Below, in pieces: positions 1 through 5,303 of a stretch of DNA of 5,303 nucleotides. Each line of letters opens with the position of its first letter. The stretch's first letter is position 1. This stretch comes from Oscillospiraceae bacterium (GTDB lineage Bacteria; Bacillota; Clostridia; Oscillospirales; Oscillospiraceae): NCBI GenBank assembly GCA_017620315.1, contig JAFZQQ010000298.1, positions 1 through 5,303 of the forward strand. Reading direction: 5' to 3'. Made by a program: the position numbers and the translations under genes. Below the pieces are notes generated by a model. It saw only the letters and a program-made list of their open reading frames with translations, was not told the DNA's origin and made no database searches.

Positions 1-186
1 GGGCATACACCGACGGTGCTGGAGAGCGAGTTCGCGTATAACGGCGGTCGTGTGTTCCGCTAGTGCGACAAGCGGAAGGGCTGTGTGTTTTACGATATTG
101 ACTGCGGTTGCGTGTTTCGCGGCAGATACCCGGACGCACGGCTCGCCTGCATCCGTCTGGAGGACGAAGCGGTATTCTATGTTTAG
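1..186 (+). pseudogene. C-terminal end of a metallophosphoesterase, interrupted by an in-frame TAG
   Basis: The + frame starting at base 1 reads as the end of a calcineurin-like phosphoesterase. GHTPT (residues 2-6 of the window frame) matches the Gly-His metal-binding motif near the C-terminus of PrpE/ApaH-type and Ser/Thr-phosphatase-like enzymes. The later DIDCGCVF, then LACIRLED and FYV before the stop, match the closing beta-strands of that family. A TAG at 61-63 falls between the two motifs, so the last 40 or so residues would be lost if it is a real stop; no start codon follows it. One base change from TAC (Tyr) or CAG (Gln) would explain it. The frame ends with TAG at 184-186, just before the next gene. 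It could be a recent pseudogene, a sequencing error or readthrough. The family call rests on motifs only, because the N-terminal metal-binding half is outside the window. Confidence 0.55.
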
Positions 187-190
187 GAGG
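185..190 (+). promoter_or_regulatory. Ribosome binding site of the RNase J-like gene
   Basis: A perfect AGGAGG lies five bases before the ATG at 196 and overlaps the upstream TAG stop (184-186). The upstream frame is the same frame as the following gene, separated only by TAG. This strong site is therefore the main reason to place an independent start at 196 rather than a readthrough fusion. The overlap suggests translational coupling. Confidence 0.85.
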
Positions 191-195
191 GCACT

Positions 196-1401
196 ATGAG
201 AATTCAAATTCATCGTGGAACGCATCAGATCGGCGGTAGCGTAACTGAGATCACCTCCGACGACACCCGCGTTTTCATCGACTTCGGCAGCGAACTGCCC
301 GGCGCGGACGGCGTTGTAAAGCCCGAAACGCTTTCCGTCCCCGGTGTGACCGAGGGTGAGCCGCGCTGTGACGCGGTGTTTTTCACACACACCCACGGCG
401 ACCACATCGGACAGCTTGACCGCATCCATCCTTCGATCCCGCTCTACATGGGCGCGACGGCGCGGGAGCTTTGCCTGTGCCTGAACCGCTATCTGGCGGA
501 CAAGGGGATCGACCGCGCAGCGGCGCTGGCGGCGCTGGAGCGCGCGAACACATTCACCCCGGCTCATCCCATCACGGTCGGGAGTATCCGGGTAACGCCG
601 TTTTTGATCGACCATTCCGCATTCGACGCCTATATGTTCCTGATTGAAGCGGACGGGAAGCGCGTTCTGCACACAGGCGATTTTCGTGGACACGGTTTTC
701 GCGGGAAGGCGTTGATCCCAATGCTCGAAAAGTATGTGGGGCAGGTCGATTGGCTGGTTTGCGAGGGCACGATGCTTTCCCGTAGCGCGGAGCAGGTCAA
801 AACGGAGCATGAACTGCAACGGGACGAACGTGATTTAATGAAGCAATACAAACGTGTGTTCGTCCTTTGTTCGAGCATGAACATCGACCGAATCGCGGGC
901 TTTGCCCATGCCGTACCGGACGGGCGCGCGATTATCTGCGACGACTTCCAACGCAAGGTGCTGGACGTTGTGCAGACGCGACACGGGCAGGTTCCTCTCT
1001 ACGATTTTTCCCGTGTCAAGAGCTATGACCGAACGGATGCCGTCTTAAACAGGCAGATGATGGACGACGGTTTTCTCTGTTTTATCCGTGCGAACCATTT
1101 TGGCGAGAAGATGCTCGATTACTACGGGGATGACGCGGTCATCGCCTACTCCATGTGGGACGGTTATCTCTCGGAGGAGCTGGAAAACAAAAAGCTGACC
1201 GCGCTTCTAAAAAGCCGAAACTGGGTCAAGCTCCACACCAGCGGTCACGCGACGCCGGACACGATCAAGGCGGTCTGCGAAACCGTGCGGCCGCGCTGCG
1301 GCGTCATTCCGATGCACTCGGAGTGCCCGGAGGCGTTTAAGGAGCTGTTCCCCGGCAAGAACGTTATACTTCTCAAGGATGGGGAATTGCTGGAGCTGTA
1401 A
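196..1401 (+). CDS. RNase J-like metallo-beta-lactamase / beta-CASP hydrolase
   Basis: This is a cytoplasmic MBL-fold protein of the beta-CASP type, the fold of RNase J and related RNA/DNA phosphodiesterases. The sequence shows HTHGDH at residues 65-70 (di-zinc motif 2), H140 in DHSA (motif 3) and D162 in HTGDF (motif 4). It also shows candidate beta-CASP motifs A (E190 in CEGT), B (H351 in SGHA) and C (H374 in PMHSE). All expected ligands are present, so it is probably an active metal-dependent nuclease. At 401 aa it is shorter than RNase J (about 555 aa) and stops soon after motif C, so the RNase J C-terminal domain is missing. There is no signal peptide. It follows a phosphoesterase remnant and precedes a PolC-like gene by 12 bases, which implies one transcript. 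The substrate (RNA, DNA or other) cannot be read from the sequence; it is unlikely to be the housekeeping RNase J. Confidence 0.88.
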   Translation: MRIQIHRGTHQIGGSVTEITSDDTRVFIDFGSELPGADGVVKPETLSVPGVTEGEPRCDAVFFTHTHGDHIGQLDRIHPSIPLYMGATARELCLCLNRYLADKGIDRAAALAALERANTFTPAHPITVGSIRVTPFLIDHSAFDAYMFLIEADGKRVLHTGDFRGHGFRGKALIPMLEKYVGQVDWLVCEGTMLSRSAEQVKTEHELQRDERDLMKQYKRVFVLCSSMNIDRIAGFAHAVPDGRAIICDDFQRKVLDVVQTRHGQVPLYDFSRVKSYDRTDAVLNRQMMDDGFLCFIRANHFGEKMLDYYGDDAVIAYSMWDGYLSEELENKKLTALLKSRNWVKLHTSGHATPDTIKAVCETVRPRCGVIPMHSECPEAFKELFPGKNVILLKDGELLEL

Positions 1402-1413
1402 AGGAGTAAGAAT

Positions 1414-3615
1414 ATGTCGAAACGTCAGGATACGGCAACTGTAAAACGTGTGGAGCTTCACTTGCACACGCGCTTCTCAACGATGGACTCGCTGATCGAC
1501 CCGGAGGCGCTGGTACGACGCGCCGCCGAATGGGGCATGGACGCCGTTGCGGTCACGGACGTCGGCGGCGCGCTCGCATTCCCCTATCTGTGGCAGGCGG
1601 GCAAAAAGTATGGTGTTAAAATCATCTATGGCGTCGAAGCGGTCATAGCGGATGAGGTTGACAGGGAATACACTGCCTGTCTGCTGGCAAAGGATCGCAC
1701 AGGGCTGAAACACCTGTATGAGCTGATCTCCCTGTCATACGACCACTATTGCCACCATCTTCCCGCCATACCGCAAAGCGAGTTGCATGCACGGCGCGAT
1801 GGACTGTTGATCGGGGCGATGGATGCAATCGACGCGGAACGGATGCCGGAGTTATTCGATTATATCGAGATCAGGCCGACAGGCAGCGAAGCCAAAGGCT
1901 TGGATGTCGCGCGCATTGCGCAAGCGCTTGGCAAACCCTTGGCCGCGGTCAGCGACGCGCGTTTTCTGGAGCCGGAAGACGAGCTTGCGTGCCGCGTTTT
2001 GCTCTCTGGGCAAAAGAACGGAGGCAATGTGAGATCAGAGCCACTCTGTCTCCGCACCACAGATGAAATGCTTGCTCAGCTTTCCTATCTCGGCGACGAT
2101 GACTGCCGCGCGGCGGTGATCGACAATCCGTGTGCCCTTGCCGCGCAATGCGAGGAGATCGAGCTGCTGCCGGACAGAGTACTTCCGCCGACGCTCGACG
2201 GCTCCGCCGACGAGCTGAAATCGACGGTGTACGGGCGCCTCGCGGCACTTTACGGTGAAAACCCGCCCGCGCCGATCCACGAGCGTGTGAACCGCGAGAT
2301 GGACGCGATCCTTGCGCATGGTTACGACGCGCTTTTCGTCGCGTTGGCAAGGATAGCGCGGCAATCACGGGAAAAAGGATATGCCATTATGCCCCGCAAT
2401 GAAGTCGGGACTTCCCTTGTTGCCTATCTGTCCGGTATCACTGAAATCAACCCGCTGGGCGCGCATTATCGCTGCCCGAAGTGCGCCTATACGGAGTTCG
2501 TGCCCGAAAAGCGCTGCGGCATTGACCTGCCGGATAAGCGATGCCCGGACTGTGGCGCACCGTTGGACAGGGACGGATTTGATATTCCGTCCGCCATAGC
2601 TTCCGTTGTTGCCCAAAACGACCGGGCCATGCAAATCAGCCTGAACTGTGCGTCGGAGTATTGTATGAGCGCGGCAATCCATGCCGAAAAGATTTTTGGG
2701 GCGGAGCATATTTGCCGCGTGGGTCGGGTTGGGTTTCTGCCTGAAAAAACCGCTGCCTCGCTCGTTGACCGATTTTGCGAACAGCAGAGCACGCAGCTTC
2801 CGGAGCAGGAACGTCAGCGGGTCATCGGCTTGTGTGTCGGTGCAAAACGGGATGCCGGCGTGAAGCCTTACTCGCTGTTTATTGTTCCGCAGAATATGAG
2901 TGTGGCAGACATCTGTCCCACATGGCGAGACGAGCGGGACGAACGGGGAGAATATACAGCCGCGCAGTTTGAGTACAGTTTTCTGCGGTCATGCCTGCCT
3001 CGGATCGATATCGTAACGTATGACGCATTTGACGAGCTGCACGCAATGGAGGATGCGAATGGCGTTCCTTCAAGCAATATCCCGTTGAATGATCCAAGCA
3101 CTTTATCCTTGCTGTTTTCGGAAGCGTTTTGGGATGATCTGGAGCAAATGCCAGATATGCGGGTACCGCGTCTGCGCGGAGAAATGATGCGACAGCTCCT
3201 GCGAGAAACAAAGCCGAAGGATTTTGACGATCTGATACGTCTCTTTGGGCTGAGCCTCAGCACAAATGGCTGGCGGGGCAATGCCGAAACGCTGATCAAA
3301 GAAGGCACGGCAACTCTCAAGGAGGTCATCACCTGCCGCGAAGATGTCCTGCGCGATCTGACCGCGCGGGACGTCCCGTATGACATCGCCTGCGAGATCA
3401 TGTCGGCGGCGGGCAAAGGACAAATCAAAGCGGGGAAGATACCTTTGCGTTGGGGAGAAGAAATGCATCGGACAAGGACGCCGCCGTGGTATGTGCGTTC
3501 CATGATCAACGCGGACTATTATGCTTCCCGCGCACAGGCCGCCTGCGACGCGCTCGCCGCTTACCGCATCGCGTGGGGCATGGCGCATGGTCAGGAAAAC
3601 GATGAACAGGGCTGA
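1414..3615 (+). CDS. PolC-like protein: PHP plus degenerate DNA polymerase III core
   Basis: The 733-aa product follows Gram-positive PolC closely by motif. The PHP start has HLHT (residues 16-19), then GVEA near 73-76. It jumps at about residues 80-88 to the sequence that follows the exonuclease in PolC (LLAKDRTGLKHLYEL). Thumb-like sequence comes next, then VGTSLVA and ITEINPL of the palm, and a zinc knuckle (C354, C357, C377, C380). The finger region has FGLS and GNAE (near 611-625) and PPWY (690-693), and the protein ends at the position of PolC's AVRIAYFKVHH segment. Missing relative to PolC (about 1440 aa) are the N-terminal OB domain, the inserted 3'-5' exonuclease and the C-terminal part. 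The palm motif PDIDLNFSG reads MQISLNCAS, putting Q407 and S409 where the aspartates should be, while the third (D532) remains. PHP ligands are changed too (V50, R183). It is therefore probably catalytically dead. AAGGAG at 1401-1406 places the start at 1414. It may act as a DNA-binding or clamp-loader-interacting scaffold; this is inference. Confidence 0.9.
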   Translation: MSKRQDTATVKRVELHLHTRFSTMDSLIDPEALVRRAAEWGMDAVAVTDVGGALAFPYLWQAGKKYGVKIIYGVEAVIADEVDREYTACLLAKDRTGLKHLYELISLSYDHYCHHLPAIPQSELHARRDGLLIGAMDAIDAERMPELFDYIEIRPTGSEAKGLDVARIAQALGKPLAAVSDARFLEPEDELACRVLLSGQKNGGNVRSEPLCLRTTDEMLAQLSYLGDDDCRAAVIDNPCALAAQCEEIELLPDRVLPPTLDGSADELKSTVYGRLAALYGENPPAPIHERVNREMDAILAHGYDALFVALARIARQSREKGYAIMPRNEVGTSLVAYLSGITEINPLGAHYRCPKCAYTEFVPEKRCGIDLPDKRCPDCGAPLDRDGFDIPSAIASVVAQNDRAMQISLNCASEYCMSAAIHAEKIFGAEHICRVGRVGFLPEKTAASLVDRFCEQQSTQLPEQERQRVIGLCVGAKRDAGVKPYSLFIVPQNMSVADICPTWRDERDERGEYTAAQFEYSFLRSCLPRIDIVTYDAFDELHAMEDANGVPSSNIPLNDPSTLSLLFSEAFWDDLEQMPDMRVPRLRGEMMRQLLRETKPKDFDDLIRLFGLSLSTNGWRGNAETLIKEGTATLKEVITCREDVLRDLTARDVPYDIACEIMSAAGKGQIKAGKIPLRWGEEMHRTRTPPWYVRSMINADYYASRAQAACDALAAYRIAWGMAHGQENDEQG

Positions 3616-3811
3616 GAGCGAGCGCCCTCAGCCCCGCTTTGCTACCGCCCCTGTCGCGCCGCCCGTGGCGATTTTTGACCTCGGTTCACTTCCGGCGGGT
3701 GCTGACACGGCAAAACGGTTTGAAACGGACGTTGCCCCCGCGTTCAGAGCGTGTGCGAAAAAGCGGTTGGTACTGCCCTGCTCCGCAGCTGAAGCCATGT
3801 GTAAAAAATGA
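3602..3811 (+). CDS. Possible 69-aa hypothetical protein overlapping the PolC-like gene
   Basis: I do not recognise this product. The ATG at 3602 lies inside the last 14 bases of the PolC-like gene in another frame. AGGAA at 3593-3597 sits four bases upstream, an arrangement typical of translational coupling. The 69-residue protein begins MNRAESERPQ, is rich in Ala and Pro at first, and ends in a charged, Cys-containing tail (residues are CKK before TGA). No membrane segment or known motif is visible. Codons are plausible for the operon, but the same bases also carry an open frame on the - strand (3628-3987) that lacks a Shine-Dalgarno sequence. The overlap with the preceding gene favours the + strand reading. 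It could also be a decayed gene end or non-coding sequence. Confidence 0.4.
   Translation: MNRAESERPQPRFATAPVAPPVAIFDLGSLPAGADTAKRFETDVAPAFRACAKKRLVLPCSAAEAMCKK
3609..3634 (+). other. Stem-loop overlapping the stop codon of the PolC-like gene
   Basis: GGGCTGAG (3609-3616) pairs perfectly with CTCAGCCC (3627-3634) around a 10-base loop. The TGA stop at 3613-3615 lies in the left arm. No T-run follows (CGCTTTGC), so this is a poor intrinsic terminator. It may be a 3'-end stabilising or coupling structure, or chance in GC-rich DNA. Confidence 0.35.
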
Positions 3812-3952
3812 CCAACTGTAATCAAAGAGAGACGTTTCCCCGACAGGGCAGCGTAGGTCAAAACTTGAACCGCTATAATCAAATAAGACGCCCCAAAAGT
3901 GCCGTGCTCTTTCTCCGTTTGGTCAACAAGATTCTTCTCGACTTCCGACCGC
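3812..3952. other. Non-coding spacer with an isolated TATAAT
   Basis: No convincing gene is seen between the small ORF and the palindrome. A perfect TATAAT lies at 3874-3879, but no good -35 hexamer is found 16-18 bases upstream and there is no TG extension. It is only a weak candidate promoter for the stalk-domain gene. Open frames on either strand here lack Shine-Dalgarno sequences and recognisable motifs. Confidence 0.3.
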
Positions 3953-3990
3953 CCTTTGCGTATGTTTTGTTTACAAAACATACGCAAAGG
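3953..3990. repeat. Perfect 38-base palindrome running into a ribosome binding site
   Basis: The left arm CCTTTGCGTATGTTTTGT (3953-3970) is the exact reverse complement of the right arm (3973-3990), separated by TT. The final AAAGG of the right arm is the first part of the Shine-Dalgarno sequence of the gene at 4002. In RNA it would fold into an 18-bp hairpin that hides about half of the ribosome binding site. In DNA it could be a dyad operator. No T-run follows, so it is not a standard terminator. The structure is certain from the sequence; its role is inferred. Confidence 0.9.
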
Positions 3991-3993
3991 AGG
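3986..3993 (+). promoter_or_regulatory. Ribosome binding site partly sequestered by the palindrome
   Basis: AAAGGAGG lies eight bases before the ATG at 4002. Its first five bases belong to the right arm of the palindrome and would pair with CCTTT at 3953-3957, so translation of the stalk-domain gene may depend on opening the hairpin. Confidence 0.8.
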
Positions 3994-4001
3994 AACACAG
4001 C

Positions 4002-4799
4002 ATGAACAGCAGAAAAGGAAGCAGAGAGGCCGTGCTCGTTGCGTCGGGGATCATTCTCGGCGCAGCAATCGCAGCGCCCACGGTTGGCGCGGCGCTCACG
4101 GCACAGCAGTCGAACCAGAAGATCGTCGTGGACGGCAAGCCGGTGCAGATTGAGGCGTACAGCATCGGCGGGAGCAACTACTGCAAGCTCCGCGATGTCG
4201 GCAGGGCGGTTGGATTCGCGGTGGACTACGATCCGATGACGAACACGGTCAGCATCCGAACGGACAAGCCATACGCAGAGGAAACCCAGGCGCGCTCGTC
4301 GCGGACGGTGGCGTTCCCGACCGACGGCAGCCAATACGTCCCACAAGTCGGAGACGTCATCCTCTGCGATGACGGGACGGAGTACGCGATCAAGGACGTC
4401 GCACGCTGGAACAGCAGCCCCCTCCCAACGCCGACGTGCGACTGGAGTGCATTCCCGACACCAACGCTGCCCGCTCCCATCGTCAAACACTACTGCGACC
4501 AATACGGCGACGACCTGTTCGTGCGGAACGTCTACGAAGTGCGACGCATGGTCTGCGCGCTCTACAACGCGCTCGGCAACGAGTCGGAAGCGTGGCGTGA
4601 CGGCAAGCCGCTGTTCAAAATCAGCACGGATATCCCACCCGAATACGAACCGTACACCGAACGGTTCTGGCCGTGGAGAGCGGAAGAAATCACCTCGACG
4701 GTACACGCCTGTCCGAACGTGCGATACTACGTCGACGCCTACGACGTGTACCACGACGGCGTCTACCTCTGCACGCGCTACTGCTTCATGTCGATCTGA
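4002..4799 (+). CDS. Secreted or membrane-anchored stalk-domain (copper amine oxidase N-like) protein
   Basis: The 265-aa product begins with a basic start (NSRKGSR), then a hydrophobic stretch at residues 11-32, which is a signal peptide or N-terminal anchor. Residues about 41-87 match the copper-amine-oxidase N-like 'stalk' domain: VDGKPVQIEAY, then NYCKLRDVGRAVGF, YDPMTNTVSI. This is a cell-surface module common in Bacillota and does not imply oxidase activity. A segment with GDVILCDDGTEYAIKDVARW follows (117-136), then a Pro-rich link (140-159). The C-terminal part has LFVRNVYEVRRM (172-183), FWPWR (222-226) and DAYDVYHDGVYL (245-256). I recall this combination from other stalk proteins of gut Clostridia, but its function is unknown to me. 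Cysteines at 122, 146, 165, 185, 237, 257 and 261 could form disulfides outside the cell. Codons are strongly C-ending compared with the upstream operon. It appears to be its own transcription unit. Confidence 0.85.
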   Translation: MNSRKGSREAVLVASGIILGAAIAAPTVGAALTAQQSNQKIVVDGKPVQIEAYSIGGSNYCKLRDVGRAVGFAVDYDPMTNTVSIRTDKPYAEETQARSSRTVAFPTDGSQYVPQVGDVILCDDGTEYAIKDVARWNSSPLPTPTCDWSAFPTPTLPAPIVKHYCDQYGDDLFVRNVYEVRRMVCALYNALGNESEAWRDGKPLFKISTDIPPEYEPYTERFWPWRAEEITSTVHACPNVRYYVDAYDVYHDGVYLCTRYCFMSI

Positions 4800-4824
4800 G
4801 GGGAGGCGGTTGCAGCGGAGAGCC

Positions 4825-4850
4825 GGGCGGGAGACCGTCCCGCTCATTTT
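4825..4850 (+). terminator. Likely intrinsic terminator after the stalk-domain gene
   Basis: GGGCGGGA (4825-4832) pairs with TCCCGCTC (4838-4845) around the five-base loop GACCG, with one G-T pair. ATTTT follows directly. The location 26 bases after the TGA stop fits a Rho-independent terminator, although the T-tract is short. Confidence 0.6.
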
Positions 4851-5234
4851 CCCCCGAAAACGCCCCCCTGCGGCAATGTGCATTTTGCCGGAAAAGTTGC
4901 GGTTCAGAGTCACTGATTTCGATTCGAAAAAAGGACAGGATAAAGGACCGCCGTCGTAAACGCCGCCGGTCTGGTCACAGCGCACCCGCAATGCGGGGCG
5001 CGGAGCGGGTTTGCGGGATTAACCCCCTCTACGGTTTACCGCAGTCGGTCCATGCCGTTTTTCTGTTTTCCGCAGTCGGTGCGGCTCCAAATCCGCATGG
5101 TTGCGCGATTCTATAGGCGGTCGGTGAGAAAAAGCCGTCTCTCTTGAGGTTGCAAAAACGACTTTTCCGCCAGCTGCCGCGATTGTGAACTCTTTGATAA
5201 CTCCCGGTTTTGGGGATAGCTATTTTTTCCCCTC
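4851..5234. other. Intergenic region without a supported gene
   Basis: About 385 bases carry no open frame with a credible ribosome binding site or recognisable motif. Small inverted repeats are present: CGGCAA/TTGCCG at 4871-4890 and CCCGC/GCGGG at 4985-4997. Short direct repeats lie at 5039-5125. A 90-codon - strand frame (5029-5301) runs through part of it, but it overlaps the promoter and start of the next gene and has no visible Shine-Dalgarno sequence. The region could hold a structured RNA or a recombination or regulatory site, but nothing specific is recognised. Confidence 0.5.
5039..5125. repeat. Short direct repeats of CCGCAGTCGGT
   Basis: CCGCAGTCGGT occurs exactly at 5039-5049 and 5070-5080 (period 31). 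A related copy, GCGGTCGGT, lies at 5117-5125 and differs at one base from the shared GCAGTCGGT. Spacing is irregular (31, then 45), so these do not form a clean iteron array. Confidence 0.5.
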
Positions 5235-5262
5235 TGTGATAATGTTCGTGGTTACCAAAACC
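5206..5262. repeat. Inverted repeat flanking the candidate promoter
   Basis: GGTTTTGG (5206-5213) is the exact reverse complement of CCAAAACC (5255-5262). The arms bracket the candidate -10 element and the right arm ends just before the ribosome binding site. It may be a pair of regulator half-sites or chance. Confidence 0.35.
5235..5243 (+). promoter_or_regulatory. Candidate extended -10 promoter for the downstream gene
   Basis: TGTGATAAT has the TGn extension and a five-of-six match to TATAAT (GATAAT at 5238-5243). No good -35 is found at normal spacing, which an extended -10 can tolerate. A transcript starting near 5250 would have a leader of about 30 bases before the ATG at 5279. Confidence 0.4.
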
Positions 5263-5278
5263 AGAAGGGAGAATCATC

Positions 5279-5303
5279 ATGGCACAGCGGAAACTGCTCA
5301 CCA
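5279..5303 (+). CDS. Start of a gene running off the right edge
   Basis: ATG at 5279 opens MAQRKLLT and continues past the window end. AAGGGAG at 5265-5271 sits seven bases upstream, a good ribosome binding site. Eight codons are too few to name a product. The basic, short N-terminus suggests a cytoplasmic protein at most. Confidence 0.65.

Noticed and set aside
1..1401. Readthrough fusion of the phosphoesterase tail to the RNase J-like protein
   Set aside because: Although in frame and separated only by TAG, the AGGAGG site and a family-typical N-terminus at 196 support a separate protein.
2868..3509. - strand open frame of 213 codons inside the PolC-like gene
   Set aside because: Ser/Arg-rich shadow of a gene whose + strand translation matches PolC motifs throughout.
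3655..3675. GC-rich bases followed by TTTTT as a possible terminator of the PolC-like operon
   Set aside because: Only about four base pairs form (CGCC/GGCG), too weak to call, and it lies inside the possible small gene.
3628..3987. - strand open frame of 119 codons over the small ORF and spacer
   Set aside because: Its start lies in the palindrome with no Shine-Dalgarno sequence upstream and no recognisable domain. The + strand ORF has a coupled start. Some doubt remains about which strand, if either, is coding.
4369..4959. + strand frame of 196 codons rich in Ser, Thr and Arg overlapping the stalk gene
   Set aside because: Low-complexity shadow frame running through the stop codon and terminator hairpin of the real gene, with no ribosome binding site.
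3879..4991. Long - strand open frame of 370 codons opposite the stalk-domain gene
   Set aside because: It lacks a visible Shine-Dalgarno sequence, has an Arg/Val/Asp-rich shadow composition, spans the palindrome and the terminator, and lies opposite a gene with clear domains.
5194..5222. TTGATA with TAGCTA at 17-base spacing as a promoter
   Set aside because: The -10 matches consensus at only two of six positions. The extended -10 at 5235-5243 is a better candidate.
5029..5301. - strand open frame of 90 codons in the right-hand intergenic region
   Set aside because: No ribosome binding site or known motif, and it overlaps the promoter and start of the next + strand gene.

Overview
The window looks like chromosomal or integrated-element DNA from a fairly GC-rich member of the Clostridia (Bacillota), probably a gut-type Oscillospirales relative. 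Three things suggest this: a PolC-type polymerase paralogue (PolC is the replicase of Bacillota), a secreted protein with a copper-amine-oxidase-like 'stalk' domain typical of gut Clostridia, and strong AGGAGG-type ribosome binding sites before each main gene. No rRNA, tRNA, insertion sequence or CRISPR array was seen. The lineage is inferred from recalled family patterns, not from a search. All confident genes are on the + strand.

Region 1 (1-3615) is a tight operon. It opens with the C-terminal end of a calcineurin-like metallophosphoesterase, interrupted by an in-frame TAG. Next comes a 401-aa RNase J-like metallo-beta-lactamase/beta-CASP protein with all visible catalytic motifs intact. 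Twelve bases further on is a 733-aa protein that aligns from memory with PolC along PHP, thumb, palm and fingers. It has no N-terminal OB domain, no inserted 3'-5' exonuclease and no C-terminal region, and it has lost two of the three catalytic aspartates of the palm plus several PHP metal ligands. The arrangement pairs an apparently active nuclease-type enzyme with an apparently dead polymerase scaffold. This is the most unusual content of the window.

Region 2 (3602-4001) holds a possible 69-aa coupled ORF, then about 140 bases without a convincing gene, then a perfect 38-base palindrome whose right arm runs into the Shine-Dalgarno sequence of the next gene.

Region 3 (4002-4850) is a monocistronic-looking gene for a secreted or membrane-anchored 265-aa stalk-domain protein, followed by a GC-rich hairpin that is a likely intrinsic terminator. 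Its codon use is more strongly C-ending than that of region 1.

Region 4 (4851-5303) is mostly non-coding, with small hairpins and short direct repeats. A candidate extended -10 promoter then leads to a ribosome binding site and the first eight codons of a gene that runs off the right edge.
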